Below the pieces are notes generated by a model. It made no database searches. It had not been told where the DNA came from and saw only the letters and a program-made list of their open reading frames with translations. Shown piece by piece: positions 6,285-9,991 of a stretch of DNA of 9,991 bases. A program made the position numbers and the translations under genes. Source of the stretch: an uncultured Mucispirillum sp. (lineage in GTDB: Bacteria > Chrysiogenota > Deferribacteres > Deferribacterales > Mucispirillaceae); the NCBI GenBank assembly GCA_910586745.1, contig CAJUJZ010000084.1:1-9991 (forward strand), read 5' to 3'. How positions within the stretch are numbered: the first letter of the stretch is position 1; each line of letters begins with the position of its first letter.

Positions 6285-7574
6285 TTACTTAAATATTTCA
6301 TTTAACACTATTGTCTGGCTTCTGTCTGTGCCGATAGATACCACACAGTATGGAATACCTAAATAGCTTGATATAAAATCAATATATTCTTTTGCTTCTT
6401 TTGGAAAGTCTTCTATTTTTTTAGTTTTTGTAAGGTCTGTCATCCAGCCTTTAAATTCCTTATATACTGGTTTGATTTTTTCAAGACTTTCTAAATCAGC
6501 AGGGAACTGCTCAACTATTTTACCGTCTATTTCATAAGCTGTACATACTTTTATTACAGGCATATTGTCAAGCACATCCATTTTAGTAAGTGCAATATAG
6601 TCAAGACCGTTTACCATAACAGCATATTTTGCAGCTACTAAATCAAGCCAGCCGCATCTTCTTGGCCTGCCTGTAACTGCACCAAACTCATGACCTGCTG
6701 CCCTTAATGCTTCACCATCTTCATCAAAAAGCTCTGTTGGAAATGGACCACTGCCAACTCTCGTTGTATATGCTTTCATAACACCAGCTATACATGATAT
6801 TTTTCTTGGAGAAATACCAGTTCCTGTGCATGCTCCGCCTGCTGTTCCGTTTGATGATGTAACAAATGGATATGTTCCAAAATCTACATCAAGCATTGTG
6901 CCCTGTGCACCTTCAAGCATTATTTTTTTACCTTCATCTATTAATTTATTTATTAAATATGCCGTATCTGTAACATATTTTTTTAAGTCATTTGTATGGC
7001 GTTTACAGTATCCTTTTGCTTCATCTATATCAATAGGGTCTACACCATAAGCTTTAACAGCATATTTATTAAGCTCATCAATATTAGTCTGTATTTTTTC
7101 ATCAAGCAGTTTTTCATTAAATAAATCACCTATACGAATACCATTTCGTGCTGTTTTATCCATATATGCAGGGCCTATGCCTCTGCCTGTTGTTCCTATT
7201 TTATTAGCACCTTTTAATTCTTCTTTGTGTTTATCAAAAAAGATATGGTATGGCATAATCACATGAGCTCTGTCACTAATATAAAACCTGCCGTCAAATT
7301 TTACACCTTTTTCTTTAAGCTCATTAATTTCTTTAAATAAGGCATCAAGCTCAATTACTGTGCCATTACCTATTATATTAATTGTTTTTTCATGGATAAT
7401 GCCGGAAGGGATAAGTCTCAGAATGTATTTAACACCATCTACCCATACAGTATGACCTGCATTGTGGCCGCCCTGATATCTGACAACAACATCTGCCTGC
7501 TCTGAATACATATCTACTATTTTTCCTTTTCCTTCATCGCCCCACTGGGCACCAAGCACTGCTGAACAGCTCAT
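6285..7574 (-). CDS. purA: Adenylosuccinate synthetase
   Basis: This 429-residue cytoplasmic enzyme joins IMP and aspartate, using GTP, to make adenylosuccinate, the first committed step from IMP to AMP. All signature blocks are present: GAQWGDEGKGK (8-18, with catalytic base Asp13 and the phosphate-binding loop), GGHNAGHT (35-42, catalytic acid His41), GTTGRGIGPAY (127-137), and further on TRVGSGPFPTE, TGRPRRCGW and the LTKMDVLD guanine-binding block. Length is normal for the bacterial family (about 430). I chose the ATG at 7574 because it has GGGGGA five bases upstream and gives the usual N-terminus. An ATG at 7586 would add four residues and forms a TAATG stop-start overlap with hisZ, so coupled initiation there is also possible. 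It is the last gene of the operon and is followed by a strong terminator. Confidence 0.98.
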   Translation of the reverse strand: MSCSAVLGAQWGDEGKGKIVDMYSEQADVVVRYQGGHNAGHTVWVDGVKYILRLIPSGIIHEKTINIIGNGTVIELDALFKEINELKEKGVKFDGRFYISDRAHVIMPYHIFFDKHKEELKGANKIGTTGRGIGPAYMDKTARNGIRIGDLFNEKLLDEKIQTNIDELNKYAVKAYGVDPIDIDEAKGYCKRHTNDLKKYVTDTAYLINKLIDEGKKIMLEGAQGTMLDVDFGTYPFVTSSNGTAGGACTGTGISPRKISCIAGVMKAYTTRVGSGPFPTELFDEDGEALRAAGHEFGAVTGRPRRCGWLDLVAAKYAVMVNGLDYIALTKMDVLDNMPVIKVCTAYEIDGKIVEQFPADLESLEKIKPVYKEFKGWMTDLTKTKKIEDFPKEAKEYIDFISSYLGIPYCVVSIGTDRSQTIVLNEIFK

Positions 7575-7578
7575 TATT

Positions 7579-7584
7579 TCCCCC
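7579..7584 (-). promoter_or_regulatory. Ribosome binding site favouring the purA start at 7574
   Basis: A purine run GGGGGA lies five bases before the second ATG (7574), while the first ATG (7586) is preceded only by A/T-rich sequence. It departs from the AGGAGA used by the DUF262 genes and is only moderately convincing. Confidence 0.5.
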
Positions 7585-7585
7585 A

Positions 7586-8698
7586 TTAAATTATATTTTT
7601 AAAAGTATAATTTTTTATAAAGTTTTCTTTCTGGTTTTCTTCTGCTGCAAATATAACACTTTTGCCTTCTTTGCGAAGAAATATAGCTTTTTTAAAGTTA
7701 TCTTTACCGATAACTAGATAATCATATTCCTGTGCCGCTCTTTCACATATAGGAAAATGAAGAATATTATCAATATTTAATGCAGCACCGCATGCAGTTA
7801 AATCTTTACCGAATTTTGACATTAATGTGTCATATCTTCCACCGCTGCCTAATATGCTGCCATAACTTTCATGCAGTATTTCAAAATGAACACCTGTATA
7901 GTAATCAAGCCCTTTTGATTCTGCAGCATCAAAAATTAAGATTTTTTCATCTATTCCACAGCTTATAAGCTGATTAAAAAGATTTTTAATAAACTCTATT
8001 CTTTCAGAAAGCTCTTTATCAAAGGATGAAAGCTTTACAAGAGTTTCTATATTATCCTTACCGCCAAAAGCAAGCGGAAGTTTAACTATTAAATCTTTCA
8101 AATTATTATCTGCATTTATTTCTGATACTATTTTTTTTAAATCATGTGTTCTTCTGTCAGATACTGCTTCAAGTATTTTATCGCCTTTTTTACCTGCAAG
8201 AGTTTTTATTCTGTTTAAAAACAAAGTATCTCCAAAAGTAAAACAGAAACCTTTAAGTCCCATTTTATCTAGTGCAGCATTTGCAGTTAAGACTATCTCT
8301 ATATCACCAAAAATACTGCTTTCGCCAAAAATTTCCCAGCCTGTTTGATTTTCTTCGCCTTTTATACCCCTGTCCTTTTCTACAGAACGGAAAACTGTTC
8401 CTTTATAACATACCCTGAATGGCAGCGGCAGATTTTCCATTCCTGACACTATGCGGCATACCTGCGGAGTAAAGTCTGGACGAAGAACTAATGTTTTTCC
8501 AGTATGCCTGTCTATAAAACGGATAATACTTTCATCAGAGAAATTAAATACTGTGTCCTGCAGTAAGTCATAATATTCATAAATAGGTAGATGAAGTTCA
8601 GTATAGCCATACTGGCTGAGAGTGCCTTTTATAATATTTAAAGCACTCTCTATTCTGCCGCTTCTCTCTATATTCTGCTCTTTTGAAATATGTGTCAT
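7586..8698 (-). CDS. hisZ: ATP phosphoribosyltransferase regulatory subunit HisZ
   Basis: This 370-residue protein is a histidyl-tRNA synthetase paralogue that partners short-form HisG in the first step of histidine synthesis (ATP plus PRPP) and confers feedback control by histidine. Class II synthetase core motifs are present: LRPDFTPQVCR (72-82), RVCYKGTVFR (95-104), GLDYYTG (263-269) and GSGGRYDTL (284-292). The C-terminal anticodon-binding domain of true HisS, which makes those enzymes about 420 residues or longer, is missing apart from a short tail, and this supports HisZ. The motif-2 loop SVEKDRGIKGEENQTGWEIF is diverged from HisS. The start ATG overlaps the aminotransferase stop as ATGA, and its own TAA overlaps the alternative purA ATG by one base, so all three genes are translationally linked. 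No hisG is in the window, so it should be encoded elsewhere. HisS is the only real alternative and is unlikely. Confidence 0.9.
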   Translation of the reverse strand: MTHISKEQNIERSGRIESALNIIKGTLSQYGYTELHLPIYEYYDLLQDTVFNFSDESIIRFIDRHTGKTLVLRPDFTPQVCRIVSGMENLPLPFRVCYKGTVFRSVEKDRGIKGEENQTGWEIFGESSIFGDIEIVLTANAALDKMGLKGFCFTFGDTLFLNRIKTLAGKKGDKILEAVSDRRTHDLKKIVSEINADNNLKDLIVKLPLAFGGKDNIETLVKLSSFDKELSERIEFIKNLFNQLISCGIDEKILIFDAAESKGLDYYTGVHFEILHESYGSILGSGGRYDTLMSKFGKDLTACGAALNIDNILHFPICERAAQEYDYLVIGKDNFKKAIFLRKEGKSVIFAAEENQKENFIKNYTFKNII

Positions 8699-9849
8699 AT
8701 TGATGGCATTTCTCCCATTAATACAGCCTGTGCAGCAGCCACACCTTTGCCCAGCTCAACATCTGCACCAAACTTCTTAAGCCCCATTTCTATTGCACTG
8801 ATTGCAGTAATTGTATCAAATGCATCATGGTAGCCAAGATGAGAAATACGGAGAATTTTACCAGCTAAATGGTCCTGACCACCTGCAAGAGAAACACCGC
8901 ATTTATCTCTTAAATATTTAACAAATGCTTTGCCGTCTATATTTTCAGGCAAAAAACAGCCTGTTGCAGCATTTGATGGATAATCTTCTGCTAATAGTTT
9001 TAATCCTAATGCTTTAACCGCTGCTCTTGCAGCTTCTGCATTAATTGCATGGCGGGCAAAGACATTATCTATACCTTCTTTTTCCATCATAGAAATAACT
9101 GTTTTCAAACCAACTATTAAGCTGACACCTGCAGTCCATGCGGTAGTATTTTTTAACTGGTTTTTAAGCTCAGTTTTTAAATTAAAATAAAATTTAGGAA
9201 GTGTAGATTTTTCCACCATATTCCATGCTTTTTGGCTCAATGTAATAAAAGCAAGACCTGGAGGCAGCATAAATGCTTTCTGGCTTCCTGTAATTAAAAT
9301 ATCTATACCCCATTCATCAAAACGAGTATCGTGAACACCTGCACTTGTAATACCATCTACTATAAGTAATGTTTCAGGCATATTTTTTGTAACTGCAGCA
9401 AGTTCTTTAATAGGATGATATACTGTTGTAGATGTTTCACTGCCCTGTACAAATACTGCTTTAGTATCTGTGTTTTTATCAAGGAATGTTTTCACATCTG
9501 CAGGGTTTACAGAACTGCCCCACTCAAGAGTAATGCTTTCTGCATTTATACCATAAGACTGGCATATTTTTATCCATCGTTCGCCAAATTTACCACCGTT
9601 TATAACTAATACTTTATCACCTTGACTTAAAGTATTAACAACAGCAGCCTCCATTGCACCTGTGCCACTGCTTGCAAGAATTAAAGGTTCCTGCTCAGTT
9701 TTAAAAACTTTTTTCAAACCGTTTCTTGCTTCTTTAAATATTTCTTCAAATTCTGGTGTTCTGTGATGTATCATTGGGCGTGCCATATCTAAAAGCACTT
9801 GTTCTGGAACAGCTGTAGGCCCTGGAGTTATAAGATATTTTTTCAGCAT
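8695..9849 (-). CDS. Class V PLP aminotransferase (alanine/serine-glyoxylate or phosphoserine-type)
   Basis: This 384-residue fold-type I PLP enzyme belongs to the serine-pyruvate / alanine-glyoxylate aminotransferase group of class V. Visible features are the N-terminal TPGPTAVPE (8-16) and MIHHRTPEF (26-34), the phosphate-binding SGTGAMEA (61-68), the cofactor-stacking region VQGSETSTTV (134-143), cofactor-binding Asp165 in VDGITSAG, the Schiff-base Lys191 in GSQKAF, and the substrate-carboxylate Arg334 in LRISHLGY. Where relatives usually read ETSTG, this protein has ETSTT. The substrate cannot be fixed from sequence. In several deep-branching bacteria such proteins serve serine/glycine metabolism and sometimes replace SerC in phosphoserine formation. 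It is cytoplasmic and the first gene of the operon: AGAGG lies six bases before the ATG, and its TGA overlaps the hisZ start. There is no truncation. Confidence 0.9.
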   Translation of the reverse strand: MLKKYLITPGPTAVPEQVLLDMARPMIHHRTPEFEEIFKEARNGLKKVFKTEQEPLILASSGTGAMEAAVVNTLSQGDKVLVINGGKFGERWIKICQSYGINAESITLEWGSSVNPADVKTFLDKNTDTKAVFVQGSETSTTVYHPIKELAAVTKNMPETLLIVDGITSAGVHDTRFDEWGIDILITGSQKAFMLPPGLAFITLSQKAWNMVEKSTLPKFYFNLKTELKNQLKNTTAWTAGVSLIVGLKTVISMMEKEGIDNVFARHAINAEAARAAVKALGLKLLAEDYPSNAATGCFLPENIDGKAFVKYLRDKCGVSLAGGQDHLAGKILRISHLGYHDAFDTITAISAIEMGLKKFGADVELGKGVAAAQAVLMGEMPSI

Positions 9850-9855
9850 TTCATA

Positions 9856-9860
9856 CCTCT
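9856..9860 (-). promoter_or_regulatory. Ribosome binding site of the aminotransferase gene
   Basis: AGAGG lies six bases before the ATG at 9849. A second ATG at 9854 is closer to it but out of frame, so 9849 is the start. Confidence 0.75.
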
Positions 9861-9881
9861 TATATATTCTTTCAAATGCTG

Positions 9882-9916
9882 ATTATATACTATATCATTT
9901 TTTTTTACTATAACAA
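9882..9916 (-). promoter_or_regulatory. Probable promoter of the aminotransferase-hisZ-purA operon
   Basis: In the AT-rich upstream DNA the minus strand offers -35 TTGTTA (9911-9916), then TATAGT after 16 nt (9889-9894), and an adjacent perfect TATAAT (9882-9887). Transcription would begin near 9875-9882, leaving a leader of about 30 nt. The -35 is weak and the region so AT-rich that chance matches are likely. The remainder up to 9991 shows no gene; it ends in a 7-bp inverted repeat (9973-9991) with no T-run. Confidence 0.42.
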
Positions 9917-9991
9917 ATTTTCTTTTTTATCATTTTAATTCTTAACTAACAGGACATATGTTACAGATTAGATAACAAATACCTTTTGTTA

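Noticed and set aside
6826..7050. Plus-strand open frame inside purA, with similar ones in hisZ, the aminotransferase and the PAAR-like gene
   Set aside because: Shadows of conserved minus-strand genes without independent support.
9973..9991. Inverted repeat TAACAAA / TTTGTTA at the right edge
   Set aside because: Short, A/T-rich, no T-run for a terminator, and cut by the window end; could be an operator but cannot be supported.
1..9991. CRISPR arrays, rRNA genes, riboswitches
   Set aside because: No regularly spaced repeats, no conserved rRNA sequence and no recognised riboswitch core were seen on either strand; the CCCGAGAGTAG string in the tRNA leader recalls 5S rRNA but lacks the rest of it.

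Overview
This is a low-GC window in which every recognisable gene lies on the minus strand, so transcription runs from right to left. The aminotransferase-hisZ-purA operon, very low GC, separate HisZ (implying a short-form HisG) and a CPHGG PAAR-like secretion protein suggest an AT-rich gut Deferribacterota bacterium of the Mucispirillum type. That assignment is an inference from gene content and protein style, not a search result, and I hold it only moderately.

Layout, right to left (5' to 3' of the transcripts). (1) 9849-6285 is a tight metabolic operon: a class V PLP aminotransferase, hisZ (ATGA overlap with the gene before) and purA (touching the hisZ stop). A promoter lies at about 9882-9916 and a strong intrinsic terminator at 6233-6265. 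(2) 6213-2358 is a two-gene cassette of DUF262 (DGQQR-motif) proteins that overlap by 8 bp. The first carries a C-terminal DUF1524/HNH-like nuclease module and is a complete GmrSD/BrxU/SspE-type architecture. The second keeps the DUF262 core but has a long C-terminal region I do not recognise. Both are strikingly AT-rich compared with purA. The cassette ends in its own terminator (2315-2342) and is the best candidate for a little-described (probably anti-phage) system. (3) 2180-1744 is a four-tRNA operon (Lys-Glu-Val-Asp) with a strong promoter, A/T tracts upstream of it, a hairpin-forming leader and a terminator directly after tRNA-Asp. (4) 1743-1003 is gene-poor and contains a heavily decayed IS30-family transposase whose DDE-domain and C-terminal pieces can be read in three different frames. 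(5) 901-23 is a 292-residue protein with an N-terminal PAAR-like CPHGG domain and an unrecognised C-terminal extension. It is driven by a perfect consensus promoter and is a candidate spike-tip or effector-carrier protein of a type VI or similar contractile secretion system.

Functionally, region 1 is core serine/amino-acid, histidine and purine metabolism. Regions 2, 4 and 5 look accessory: a candidate defence cassette inserted between purA and the tRNA operon, transposon debris beyond the tRNAs, and a probable secretion-associated protein. No CRISPR array, rRNA gene or intact mobile element was seen.
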